IMG/VR virus record: IMGVR_UViG_3300028393_000040
Span: 1-64,000 of that record
Length of the DNA: 64,000 nt
Reading direction: 5' to 3' (one strand)
DNA from: a virus
In this document: in pieces, positions 1 to 9,009 of the stretch
How positions within the stretch are numbered: position 1 is the first letter of the stretch
How the letters are laid out: each line of letters starts with the position of its first letter
Program-made: the position numbers and the translations under genes
The notes under the pieces: generated by a model
What the model saw: only the letters and a program-made list of their open reading frames with translations
The model's database searches: none
What the model was told of the DNA's origin: nothing

Positions 1-1
1 T

Positions 2-217
2 AATCATCTTGATGTTGATGAACTAAGTCAATATGGTCGTGATGTATGTCAAATTATAGAGTTCTATAATAAAGCCTCCAGTGAATTGAAGACTATATTG
101 TGTAGTATTGATTTCAATCAATTTGTTACAACTGTTCAATCTGGTATTAACAATACAAAAGAAGACATTATTACAACACTAAACAAAGGAAGTTATTTAC
201 TTTCTATGGTTAATTAA
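2..217 (+). CDS. Unknown phage protein, C-terminal part (5' end outside window)
   Basis: An open frame runs from the window edge to a TAA at 215-217 and encodes the last 71 residues of a protein whose start lies outside. The visible part is mixed hydrophilic sequence with a predicted helical look (residues such as DVCQIIEFYNKASSELK) and no motif that I recognise. Codon use is the same A+T-rich style as its neighbours. Its end overlaps the convergent gene at 210-572 by 8 bp, a packing style seen at other convergent gene ends in this window, which supports it being real. Function unknown. Confidence 0.55.
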   Translation, partial: NHLDVDELSQYGRDVCQIIEFYNKASSELKTILCSIDFNQFVTTVQSGINNTKEDIITTLNKGSYLLSMVN

Positions 218-572
218 CTTCTACCCATGTTTGGGTTTCTTCATCCCAATTATAAAATTTATCATCTGATGGTTTGGGTGTTGGTGCTTGCCAGATATAT
301 GTAGTGTTGTCTAATGTCCAAGAAGGAAATGGTTGAGGTTCATAAAATCCTGTACCATCCCAATTATAACCAATTCCTGCATAGTTATAATTTATAGCAA
401 TGCCACCATCTGCTGATAACGGATAGGTGTTTGGTGCATAATGAACACCTCCTCTGGTGTTATAAGAAGTTTGTATCCAATCTGATGAATCAAAAAATGT
501 ATTGATAATATCTTGTTCTGCAACAATTACCTGTTGGACTATATTATTTTTGACCTGTGCGAAATGACTCAT
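210..572 (-). CDS. Conserved small phage protein next to tail-fibre genes
   Basis: A 120-residue soluble protein with the layout of a small family common in marine T4-like phages: an N-terminus of the form M-S-x-F-A-x-V-x-N-x-I-V-xx-V-I-V-A, a central WIQTSYNTRGGVHY motif (about residues 32-45), then an aromatic and proline-rich stretch ending in a W-x-E-V-type C-terminus. The family usually sits at the end of fibre or baseplate operons; its role is not known to me. The start is supported by this family N-terminus and by two overlapping late-promoter-like octamers that run into the ATG. It would be the last gene of the minus-strand fibre block. Confidence 0.75.
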   Translation of the reverse strand: MSHFAQVKNNIVQQVIVAEQDIINTFFDSSDWIQTSYNTRGGVHYAPNTYPLSADGGIAINYNYAGIGYNWDGTGFYEPQPFPSWTLDNTTYIWQAPTPKPSDDKFYNWDEETQTWVEVN

Positions 573-585
573 ATTTATATTTATT
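572..585 (-). promoter_or_regulatory. Two overlapping late-like octamers
   Basis: AATAAATA (585-578) and TATAAATA (579-572) run into the ATG of the 120-residue gene. If the first is used as in T4, transcription starts on the A of ATG. Confidence 0.55.
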
Positions 586-2266
586 ATGCGGTATATGTTC
601 CAGAAGAATTATAAGTTAAAATTGTGAATATACCGTATGTACTTATACTCGGAGAACCTGTAGTAATGCCTGAATAATTAGCTGTTGGTATTTTTAATAT
701 TACAATACCTTTACCACCACTTCCTCCCCCATATCCACCTGCACCTGCTCCACCTCCTCCACCAGTATTGCTCGTGCCATTGTTTCTTGTGGCACCACCG
801 CCCCCTAATCCACCTGCTGCTGTTACTCCTGCCCAATATGGATTAGCAGTACCGCTTGCACCACCACCAGCATAATATGTTGGGGTTCCTGATATATTAA
901 TTTGCAAACCATCGCCACCCGTAACAGCAACATAGTCAATACCATCTTTACCGACTTGTCCAGCACCACCACCAGAACCACCAAAGGCGTTGACGCTAAC
1001 AGCGGCAGCACCGCCACTTAATCCTTGACCTATTGTACCAGCACCACCACCTTCTGATCCACCACCTCCACCGCCAGATCCACCACTACCACCATTTTGA
1101 GAAGGAGGTGAGTAACTATTACCCCCACCGCCACCACCAAAAGCTGTTAATAAACCTACTATAGTTGTATCAGTACCTCTTTGTGAGATCGGATCACTAT
1201 TGCCAACAGAACCACCTACACCCCCCGCACCAACATTAATACTGTAAGTTACACCTTTTGTAAAATCAATAATAGGTTGAAATATTAATCCACCAGCACC
1301 ACCACCACCTGCTAATCCACCACCTCCACCGCCACCAACTAATAAAGCGTATGGTCTTGCAAAATATTTATTTTGAAGATATTTAATAATGCCTTCTGAA
1401 ACATTTTTAGGTAAATTTGTGTTAAATATTATTAATTCACTTAATTCAGTATTGAATGTTGATTCTGCATTATAACTACCAACACTAGCAAAAGGAGATA
1501 TGCCAATGCACGTAGGTGAACGGCTTGATAAGTTAAAATTTAATGCGTATGTATCACGGGCAGCGTTTGCTATTTTTCTATTTATAAAAAAAGATCCAGT
1601 ATTCACACTGTCAACAGTTGTACCAAAAAAATTACTAGTATTTAAAAGACTAACATTTTCACTATCAGATATGGTATTATGATCACCAAAATTGGAGGCA
1701 TATGAGGGACCATCACTACCATGATAATATTTCGCAGATATTGTTGTATTTGTAGTATTTGTATTTAATGCTAACTGAAGTTGTCTTCTATTAGGAGAAC
1801 CTCCAGATTGAGATATAATTGTCACGTTTGCAGTATCTTTAATAGTAGCCACATAAAAAATAGTTTTTTGAGATGATAAAGAATTTCCCCAAGTATAATC
1901 ATAATTAATTAAAAATTTTGCATCTGGATCGAAGTATCCACCTAAAGCCTTATTAGAACTTAACAAAATTGAATTTGATTTTAAATAAGATTGTTCTGGA
2001 GGTATAAGAATAGGTGCATTTTTTGACCTAAAGGCATAAAAATGTCTATTATTACCGCTTTTATCTAACCATGCAGATACTATTGGAAACCCCGTTTCAT
2101 TAAGATAATATTTATTTGAACTTAATATAACCGTAGTAGTATCTGTTGCATCTAACCATAATGCCAAATTTTTAGCATAAGCTGATAAAATTGAGCTTTT
2201 TGTGGAGTTAACCCAAACCGAAGATGGATAATTTGCTAGTATTCCGTAATTTAAAGTATTAAACAT
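584..2266 (-). CDS. LamG-like plus glycine-rich tail-tip adhesin
   Basis: A 560-residue protein in two parts. Residues about 30-300 look like a concanavalin/laminin-G-type lectin domain: LALWLDATDT near the start, WLDKSGNNRHF, and the closing ELIIFNTNLPKNVSEGIIKY element typical of LamG domains. Residues about 305-530 are a polyglycine region (runs of 5-8 Gly separated by A, S, N or T) ending in GKGIVILKIP and a FTILTYNSSGTYT closing motif, as in glycine-rich phage fibre-tip domains. By analogy with gp38-type polyglycine adhesins it is probably the distal, receptor-binding part of a fibre. It starts 4 bp after the stop of the large Cys-rich fibre gene, so the two are probably co-transcribed and co-assembled. 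It has no recognisable Shine-Dalgarno sequence. Confidence 0.75.
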   Translation of the reverse strand: MFNTLNYGILANYPSSVWVNSTKSSILSAYAKNLALWLDATDTTTVILSSNKYYLNETGFPIVSAWLDKSGNNRHFYAFRSKNAPILIPPEQSYLKSNSILLSSNKALGGYFDPDAKFLINYDYTWGNSLSSQKTIFYVATIKDTANVTIISQSGGSPNRRQLQLALNTNTTNTTISAKYYHGSDGPSYASNFGDHNTISDSENVSLLNTSNFFGTTVDSVNTGSFFINRKIANAARDTYALNFNLSSRSPTCIGISPFASVGSYNAESTFNTELSELIIFNTNLPKNVSEGIIKYLQNKYFARPYALLVGGGGGGGLAGGGGAGGLIFQPIIDFTKGVTYSINVGAGGVGGSVGNSDPISQRGTDTTIVGLLTAFGGGGGGNSYSPPSQNGGSGGSGGGGGGSEGGGAGTIGQGLSGGAAAVSVNAFGGSGGGAGQVGKDGIDYVAVTGGDGLQINISGTPTYYAGGGASGTANPYWAGVTAAGGLGGGGATRNNGTSNTGGGGGAGAGGYGGGSGGKGIVILKIPTANYSGITTGSPSISTYGIFTILTYNSSGTYTA

Positions 2267-2270
2267 TTTT

Positions 2271-5200
2271 TTAACTTGTTAAATCACCAAATACAACCCA
2301 TTGAGATCCAGTATAAAGTAAAGTTGCCGCAGAATATGGTACGGCAGTTTTATTAAATCCATATGCATGATTAACTGTTGTGTTATAACCAGAAAGATAA
2401 ATTTGACCACTACCAAGTTGTAAAAGTGTTGTTTGGAATCCTGATGGGTAGTTTGTCCCATTAACAATAGCAGTTAACATTGAACTATTTGTCGATGCAA
2501 TTATACCACCTGTATCACTATTTTTAATCTCATAACGAGTTCCGCTTTGGGTATTTATGGAATTTTGAATTATTAAAACTCCACTTACAACTAAGTTTTC
2601 AACAAAAGTTGTATTGTTTTGTGTAGCTGTAATACCAGAACCTAATATGTTTACATTTTTAAAACTATTATCTTTGTTATTACAACCGCCTAGGATAACT
2701 GAATAGTTTCCTGAAGCTGTATTACATTTGCCACCGCCAATAAAAGAATAACATCCAGAAACTGTGTTACGTGCACCACCTACTATAGAGTTTCCTACTA
2801 CATAAGTACCAGTATAACCTAAACAATTACAAAAACCTCCACCGATAAAATTACTATCAGTTCTGTAATAGTCGATAGTGTTACAGTATCCTCCAACAAT
2901 AGCACTATTACAAGCTTTATTAGTGTTATTACAACCACCTACAATAATAGAATAACACGTTGATAAACCACCTCCCCCAATAATGTTATTATAGCCTGAA
3001 CCAATAAAACTAAAAAATGTATAACCGCTCATCGAATTAGCAGAACCTGAAACTACTGTTGTATTACATCCTTTTCCTATACTATTTGAAGATCCATTAC
3101 CTATAAAAGCACAATTATTTCCATATATTGCATTATTATACCCACCTGTAATAACAGCATATTGAGGCACACCAGCAGAGCCAGCAGCAATAACATTACA
3201 ACCCAAAACGGGTGCTATAGCACCTATATAAGCATCCGTATAAGCGCATACGTAACAATAAGGAGAGTTTGCTATAGGGCCGACAATATTATTAGCATAA
3301 ATTGTACCGATTGTACTAAGATTATTAACATATGTAAAGTTAGCTTGAGAGGCGTTTAAGTTAGATCCTAAAATAAATGTATTAGCAAATCCTTTTGTAT
3401 CATTACAACAACCACCAGCAATAAAATTATATTTACCAGAAATATTATTATTATATCCATTAATTACACTTGAGTAATCTGCTTGTTCATAAATACCATT
3501 AATAGTATTACAAGATCCGTTACCAATAAAAACTTTGTTACCATTGTTGGTAACGTTACGTTCACCACCAACAATAGTTGTATATGTGCTGTTACAAATA
3601 GCTGAATTACATTTTCCATTACCGATAAATGAATTGTTTGAACCGTTACAAATGCAATTTAAGAAACCACCAGCTATAGTTGAACAAACTGATGCATCTA
3701 TAAGATTGTTAGAACCCCCATTTATGTTACTATAATTAGTATTTATGGTATTTTGCTTTCCACCACTTATATTCGCATAACCAATATAGTTACAAATACA
3801 ATTATTAGAACCACCTAATATTGATGAATTGTAACCAGAAATTGTATTACTGTTTCCACCGCCTATAAAACTATAATGGTTAGTACCTACTGCATTTATT
3901 GCATTTGCACATCCTGTAACTATACCTGAACTACATGAAGCATTAGAAATGATATTATTGCACCCACCAAGAATAACCGAATAATTTGAAGCAGTATCTG
4001 TTATTGAATTTGAACCACTTAAGAAAATAACAGATGCTGCTGTGTTTGGTGCATATCCATATATACTATTAGCTGCTACAACTGAACCTAATCCCGTGAT
4101 ACGAGAACCATCACCGTAAAATCCACCTGTTGCGCAGATTGTAGCACCACAAACAGAGGTTGTTCCGCAGATTTTTGGTGAACTAACCATTGTTGAACTA
4201 CAAATATTATTTGATGCACAAACATAACCCGTTGAACAAACTAATCCCGTACAAACAGAAGTTGTACCACAAATATTATTACCGCCTATATTGCCAGTTG
4301 CGCATACATTACCAGTTGAGCAAACTAATCCTGTACAAACTGAATTTAAAGCGCACAGATAATTTCCACACATGCTACCACCACAAACTGTTGGAGCACA
4401 CACACAATTTCCACCATAGACATTTGATCCACAAACGTTACCCTGTGAACAAATGTTATTTACATATGTATAATTTGCAGTTGGTGCAGTTATGTTGCAA
4501 CCTAAAATAAAAGTGTAATCCTTGTTGTTTGTATTATTAGCACTACCAGCTGCAATAAAAGAATAGCGACCAGATGAAGAATTATAACCACTTACTGGTT
4601 GAATGGAACTATTTGCTCCATATTTATATATACTGTTAGCAGCAATAATATTTCCTAATCCTGTTAACCCTGAACCGTTTCCATAAAAACCACCCGTTGC
4701 GCAAATTGTGTTACCACACACGGATGTTGATCCACAGATGGAAGGTGAGCAAACACTTGTTGAACCGCAGATGGAAGGTGAGCAAATTGTTGTTGCTCCA
4801 CAAATATTATTACCACAAAGATTACTTGAGGCGCAAATATTTCCACCATAAACGGAATTTGATCCACAAATAGAAGGTGAACATACAGAGGATTGACCAC
4901 AAATATTATATCCAAATATCGAACCTGTTGAGCAAACGTTACCAGAGCATACATTATTGGTTGCACATAAAAGTTGTGTGCATACGCTATTTGTTGCACA
5001 TAAACTTATACCACAAATTGCATTCTGTGAGGAAAGATTATTAACATATGTATAATTTGGAGTGGTTGCTGTTATGTTACAACCTAATATAAATGCATAT
5101 GCTGCTCCGTTTACATTGTTTGCAGAACCACCAACTATAGTTGAATATAACCCAGAATTTGTATTAAATCCACTAATTGGTAAAATTGATCCAGTAACAG

Positions 5201-5999
5201 TACCTGTTTTATAAACTGAATTGGCAGCAACTATATTATTAAGACCAGTGATGTTTGAACCATCACCATATAAAACACCACAAACACTTTTTCCACAAAT
5301 TGTAGAACCACAAACATAACCTTGTGAACTAATATTGTTTACATAGGTATAGTTTGCAGCAGGTGATGTTATATTGCAACCTAAAATAAATGTATTATTA
5401 TATGATGTATAGTTTGCACTACCAGCAGCAATAAATGAATTAATACCAGTATTACAGTTTGAACAACCTCCTACTATTGTTGCTCCTGTATTACATGCTG
5501 AATTACGGGAACCACCCCCCACAAAAGATCCTGTACCATATGTACTATTTGAATTACCACCAACAATTGTTGATTGTTGACCACAATTGCAATTGCATTT
5601 ACCACCACCAATAAACCCCTGAGAACATCTTGTTATGTTACAACAACCACCAACAATAGCACTACTTATACCGTTTACGTTATTACAATATCCTCCAGAT
5701 ATGGTTGTATAAACATTATTTGCATTATTGCAACTTCCACCACCAACATGTGCACAACTTGCTAATGCGTTGTTACAAGTTCCACCACCCAGAGTGGCAT
5801 AACTACCAGAAATAGTATTGTTTCCACTTACTGCAACGATACCAGTTTGACCGTTTCCATCATATTTATATGGTGAAGTACCACCACCGCCACCTCCAGA
5901 GTTTGGTACATTTGTTAAATATGATGCATCTCCATATATAAAACCAACAGAACTGATTGTTCCTGTAACTGTTAAATTATCTAAAAGGTTAATTGACAT
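2271..5999 (-). CDS. Giant cysteine-rich beta-roll tail fibre
   Basis: A 1242-residue fibre made of YadA/Hep_Hag-like beta-roll repeats (GGG-x-CNN-xxxx-S-x-I-x-GG) interrupted by four GDGS/GDAS-x-(L/I)TGL-type linkers and several FILG-xN...NYTYVNN cassettes. I count about 80 cysteines (roughly 6-7%), far above normal. They occur in two settings: next to the GG of the beta-roll, and in 11-residue ladders such as CSPSICGSTSV (33-bp DNA repeats near 4734-4800). The C-terminal 100 residues (TRYEIKNSDTGG to WVVFGDL) look like a fibre-tip or trimerisation domain. A GATAAATA octamer lies 10-17 bp upstream of the start. It is probably trimeric and host-binding; whether the cysteines form disulfides or bind metal is unknown. 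Confidence 0.8.
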   Translation of the reverse strand: MSINLLDNLTVTGTISSVGFIYGDASYLTNVPNSGGGGGGTSPYKYDGNGQTGIVAVSGNNTISGSYATLGGGTCNNALASCAHVGGGSCNNANNVYTTISGGYCNNVNGISSAIVGGCCNITRCSQGFIGGGKCNCNCGQQSTIVGGNSNSTYGTGSFVGGGSRNSACNTGATIVGGCSNCNTGINSFIAAGSANYTSYNNTFILGCNITSPAANYTYVNNISSQGYVCGSTICGKSVCGVLYGDGSNITGLNNIVAANSVYKTGTVTGSILPISGFNTNSGLYSTIVGGSANNVNGAAYAFILGCNITATTPNYTYVNNLSSQNAICGISLCATNSVCTQLLCATNNVCSGNVCSTGSIFGYNICGQSSVCSPSICGSNSVYGGNICASSNLCGNNICGATTICSPSICGSTSVCSPSICGSTSVCGNTICATGGFYGNGSGLTGLGNIIAANSIYKYGANSSIQPVSGYNSSSGRYSFIAAGSANNTNNKDYTFILGCNITAPTANYTYVNNICSQGNVCGSNVYGGNCVCAPTVCGGSMCGNYLCALNSVCTGLVCSTGNVCATGNIGGNNICGTTSVCTGLVCSTGYVCASNNICSSTMVSSPKICGTTSVCGATICATGGFYGDGSRITGLGSVVAANSIYGYAPNTAASVIFLSGSNSITDTASNYSVILGGCNNIISNASCSSGIVTGCANAINAVGTNHYSFIGGGNSNTISGYNSSILGGSNNCICNYIGYANISGGKQNTINTNYSNINGGSNNLIDASVCSTIAGGFLNCICNGSNNSFIGNGKCNSAICNSTYTTIVGGERNVTNNGNKVFIGNGSCNTINGIYEQADYSSVINGYNNNISGKYNFIAGGCCNDTKGFANTFILGSNLNASQANFTYVNNLSTIGTIYANNIVGPIANSPYCYVCAYTDAYIGAIAPVLGCNVIAAGSAGVPQYAVITGGYNNAIYGNNCAFIGNGSSNSIGKGCNTTVVSGSANSMSGYTFFSFIGSGYNNIIGGGGLSTCYSIIVGGCNNTNKACNSAIVGGYCNTIDYYRTDSNFIGGGFCNCLGYTGTYVVGNSIVGGARNTVSGCYSFIGGGKCNTASGNYSVILGGCNNKDNSFKNVNILGSGITATQNNTTFVENLVVSGVLIIQNSINTQSGTRYEIKNSDTGGIIASTNSSMLTAIVNGTNYPSGFQTTLLQLGSGQIYLSGYNTTVNHAYGFNKTAVPYSAATLLYTGSQWVVFGDLTS

Positions 6000-6008
6000 A
6001 TTATTATA

Positions 6009-6016
6009 TATTTATC
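6009..6016 (-). promoter_or_regulatory. Late-like octamer GATAAATA
   Basis: Predicted start of transcription 4 nt before the ATG of the Cys-rich fibre gene. Confidence 0.55.
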
Positions 6017-8633
6017 CCATTACAACAATTCTATAAGAGTTTGTACTTGGGGCTACATTGAAAGAAAGACTGACAGTTGTTGTGCTGATATTTGCTATTG
6101 TTGGCATCACTACCACATAGCTTCCATTATTACTATAAACTTGTGTAATAACATCTTGAGTTCCTAAGTTATGTTGAAAGTTAAATACACTATTATAATT
6201 GTCACCAATTGATGTTACTGCTTTTTTAACAGTTCCTGATCCACCATTAATGTTACCTCCACTAAATGCACTTGCAGCGAAGAAGACGTTTGCATAAACA
6301 TTTCCAGTTGCGCTAATGTCTCCAACAATTGTTAATGTTTTTATTGGTGTTTGTGTTCCGACACCAATATTACCACCAGAAGTAATAGATAAGATAGAAT
6401 TATTACCGATACCGTTATTATAAATACTAATCCCATCATTAGCACCAACGCTAATTCTTCCTTTACCTGTAACGTAATCTATTACAATGCCATCATTATA
6501 TGTTGATGAATATGCACTATTTGCTAAGAATCCAGTATTAGAATTTATTAAATTTCCATAAACCGAATTAGCAGAAACATTACCATAAAGATTTCCATAA
6601 ATTGAATTAGCAGAAACATTACCATAAAAATTTCCGTAAATTGAATTAGCAGAAACATTACCATAAAGGTTACCATAAAGGTTACCATAAAGATTACCAA
6701 GAGAACTTAAATTATTTACATAAGTTAAGTTTGTTTGACTTGCAATAATGTTACTTCCCAAAATAAACGTGTTATCAACCCCATTTATGTTATTGCCCGT
6801 ACCAGCGGCAATAAATGAATATTGACCAGATCCAACATTTGATCCACTAACGGGAATTATACTTCCACTAAGACTTCCATATTTATAGGGAATGTTTCCT
6901 GCTAAAGTTGCAAACAAGTTTGTTAATCCTGAACCATCACCTGTAAATTTTGCACCAATAAAATTATTTGCATAAACACTATCTTGGGAACTTATGTTGT
7001 TAACATATGTGAAGTTTGACTGTGATGCTGACAAGTTAGACCCAAGAATAAATGTGTTTGGTAAAACCGTATAGTTTGAGCTACCTGCTGCAACATATGA
7101 ATATAATCCACTTGATGTGTTATTGAATCCACCACCAACAACAGAAAAACTATTGCAAGCATTATTAAAGCAACCTCCACCAATTGTTGAAAAACAACCA
7201 CTGCTGTTATTGCACGATCCGCCATTTACAACGGAAAATTTTCCATAAGATGTATTGATACCACTTACTGGCATTATAGATGATGGAAGATTTCCAATTC
7301 TATATGGGCTTCCACTGACCGTAGTTGTTAACCCTGTTAAGTTTGAAGCATCTCCGTAAAATATACCAGATATGTTTACTCCATAAATAGAACCTTGAGA
7401 ACTTAAATTGTTTACGATAGTAAAATTGTTAAGATTGGTAGTAATATTGGAACCAATCGCAAAGGTATTAGTTCCAGAAACCGAATTGTTTCTACCACCT
7501 AATATACCAGAATAATTAGAATATGTTAAGTTTCCAGTTCCTCCACCTATGACAGAATATTTTCCTTGTCCGTTATTACTCAATCCACCACCGACAACTG
7601 CGTATAATCCATTGGTTTCATTGTATTCACCTCCACCAATTGTTGAAAAGTTTGCAGAAGTTTGTGTAATATTACCAACACCACCATCAATGTTTGAGTA
7701 TAATGCATTGGCAACGTTACTGTTACCACCACCAATATTTGCTCCTGCTGCACTTGCTAAATTTGAACCACTAACAGGAATAATTGATGCAACACCAACA
7801 CCATATTTATAAACTAAATAATTTGAATTTGTTCCACCCGTACTTTTTATGTTACCGTAAATATTTCCAGCATAAATGTCACCATTTGTGCTAAGGTTAT
7901 TAACGTAAGTAAAATTAGCAGATAATGCATTGAGCTTTGAACCCAATATAAATACATTGTTATAGTTGCAGGTGTTATTGTTACATCCACCAGCAATAAA
8001 GGAACAGGCACTATTAATGGTATTAGAATAACCACCACCTATAACCGAATAGCAATTTGAAAGGGTATTGTGACATCCACCAAGAATAGCTGATCTACAC
8101 CCTAATACACAATTACTCATTCCACCCGCAATAGTGGAATCATAACCAGATAGATTTATGTAATTTGTATTACCTCCGTTAATTACTGAACCCGGACCGT
8201 AATTACAATTATTATGTCCACCTGTTATTGTAGCGTAAAAACCAGATGCCGTATTGCAAGTTCCACCAACAATTATATTAGTGGAATTGTAATTTTTGTT
8301 ACAGCTACCCCCAAGTATACTTGCATAATTAACGGTAGTATTATTACAACCTACATTTAAATTGTTAGCAACGTAAACTGTTCCATTTTGGATGTATAAA
8401 TTATTAGAACCTGTTACTGCTCTTGACGAAAGATAAGAAGTATTTGTTGCTAAGACAGGAAAATAATATGGTACGGTTGCCTGTGTTGTTGCAGTTCCAG
8501 TAGGATACCCCAAACTAGGTTCAACAGAGTCTAAACTTATAAAATTATATTGATAAGAGTTTCTCTGTAAATCTGTTGCAGTTAAAGATTTTAACTGAAC
8601 TAAGTTACCTATTGTTTGATGGTAGGACTGCAT
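6012..8633 (-). CDS. Beta-roll tail fibre protein
   Basis: An 873-residue fibre. Residues about 95-270 are Cys-containing YadA-like beta-roll repeats (GGSCNKNYN, GGTCNTASGFYATITGG); further beta-roll blocks follow, separated by FILGS...FTYVNN cassettes and FYGDASNLTGL/FTGDGSGLTNL linkers. A 13-residue repeat (YGN-L/F-YGNVSANS-I/V) occurs near residues 645-695. NIGVGTQTPIKTLTIVGD is the element often found just before fibre C-terminal domains. The last 75 residues (FQHNLGTQDVITQVY to SYRIVVMG) match a C-terminal domain common in aquatic phage fibres. It lies in the same operon as the Cys-rich fibre, with a 12-bp gap. Cysteines cluster in the N-terminal half, so this is a hybrid of Cys-rich and ordinary beta-roll. 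Confidence 0.8.
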   Translation of the reverse strand: MQSYHQTIGNLVQLKSLTATDLQRNSYQYNFISLDSVEPSLGYPTGTATTQATVPYYFPVLATNTSYLSSRAVTGSNNLYIQNGTVYVANNLNVGCNNTTVNYASILGGSCNKNYNSTNIIVGGTCNTASGFYATITGGHNNCNYGPGSVINGGNTNYINLSGYDSTIAGGMSNCVLGCRSAILGGCHNTLSNCYSVIGGGYSNTINSACSFIAGGCNNNTCNYNNVFILGSKLNALSANFTYVNNLSTNGDIYAGNIYGNIKSTGGTNSNYLVYKYGVGVASIIPVSGSNLASAAGANIGGGNSNVANALYSNIDGGVGNITQTSANFSTIGGGEYNETNGLYAVVGGGLSNNGQGKYSVIGGGTGNLTYSNYSGILGGRNNSVSGTNTFAIGSNITTNLNNFTIVNNLSSQGSIYGVNISGIFYGDASNLTGLTTTVSGSPYRIGNLPSSIMPVSGINTSYGKFSVVNGGSCNNSSGCFSTIGGGCFNNACNSFSVVGGGFNNTSSGLYSYVAAGSSNYTVLPNTFILGSNLSASQSNFTYVNNISSQDSVYANNFIGAKFTGDGSGLTNLFATLAGNIPYKYGSLSGSIIPVSGSNVGSGQYSFIAAGTGNNINGVDNTFILGSNIIASQTNLTYVNNLSSLGNLYGNLYGNLYGNVSANSIYGNFYGNVSANSIYGNLYGNVSANSVYGNLINSNTGFLANSAYSSTYNDGIVIDYVTGKGRISVGANDGISIYNNGIGNNSILSITSGGNIGVGTQTPIKTLTIVGDISATGNVYANVFFAASAFSGGNINGGSGTVKKAVTSIGDNYNSVFNFQHNLGTQDVITQVYSNNGSYVVVMPTIANISTTTVSLSFNVAPSTNSYRIVVMG
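6551..6698 (-). repeat. Tandem 39-bp coding repeat in fibre gene
   Basis: Three copies of a 39-bp unit encode YGN-L/F-YGNVSANS-I/V, followed by partial YGNL units. The copies differ by single bases. Confidence 0.75.
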
Positions 8634-8641
8634 TGTTTATA

Positions 8642-8989
8642 TTATTGTATATTAACAGATTCTAATACTGATAATGTTATGTTGACAGCAGAATTGTTAT
8701 TTGATGTTATAATAAATGAATCGTTATATCCTAATACTAATTTATTTAAAACAACATTAGTTGTGTCATTAGGTGGTAATTGCAAATTCTTAACAATGTC
8801 AAAAAAACTACCCGCAGTTCCAACCGAAGACAATGAAATAGTTACAGTTTGTGCCGAATTTGTTAAATTTGATGCCAAAGCAGTAATAATAATTCCTGCC
8901 CTTTGGAAAGGTACTGTGTAAACAGTAGATGGTGTTGTTGTTACTGCTTGAGTTACTCTTCTAAAATAATTTAAGGGTATATTTGCCAT
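8642..8989 (-). CDS. Small virion protein, all-beta
   Basis: A 115-residue Thr/Ser/Asn-rich protein with alternating hydrophobic residues suggesting a beta-sandwich; no signal peptide or membrane segment. It begins MANIPLNYFRRVT and contains VYTVPFQRAGIIITALASN. This form is familiar as a small virion structural protein or decoration protein of marine T4-like phages, but I cannot assign a T4 equivalent. An AGTAAATA octamer lies 13-20 bp upstream of the ATG. It sits between the beta-helix protein and the beta-roll fibre in the fibre operon, which suggests an attachment or collar role. Confidence 0.6.
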   Translation of the reverse strand: MANIPLNYFRRVTQAVTTTPSTVYTVPFQRAGIIITALASNLTNSAQTVTISLSSVGTAGSFFDIVKNLQLPPNDTTNVVLNKLVLGYNDSFIITSNNNSAVNITLSVLESVNIQ

Positions 8990-9001
8990 ATGTGTTTAAT
9001 A

Positions 9002-9009
9002 TATTTACT
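9002..9009 (-). promoter_or_regulatory. Late-like octamer AGTAAATA
   Basis: Upstream of the 115-residue virion gene, predicted leader 7 nt. Confidence 0.5.

Noticed and set aside
4190-4510. Plus-strand frame of 106 residues rich in Tyr, His and Leu
   Set aside because: Antisense to the cysteine ladder of the fibre gene; its composition is a mirror of the repeat codons.
584-5999. Diversity-generating retroelement acting on the fibres
   Set aside because: No reverse transcriptase gene or template/variable repeat pair was recognised in the window, although the fibres are repetitive.
8616-8921. Plus-strand frame of 101 residues opposite the 115-residue virion gene
   Set aside because: Antisense to a well-supported gene and to the 5' end of a fibre gene; it exists because of the biased codon use of the real frame.
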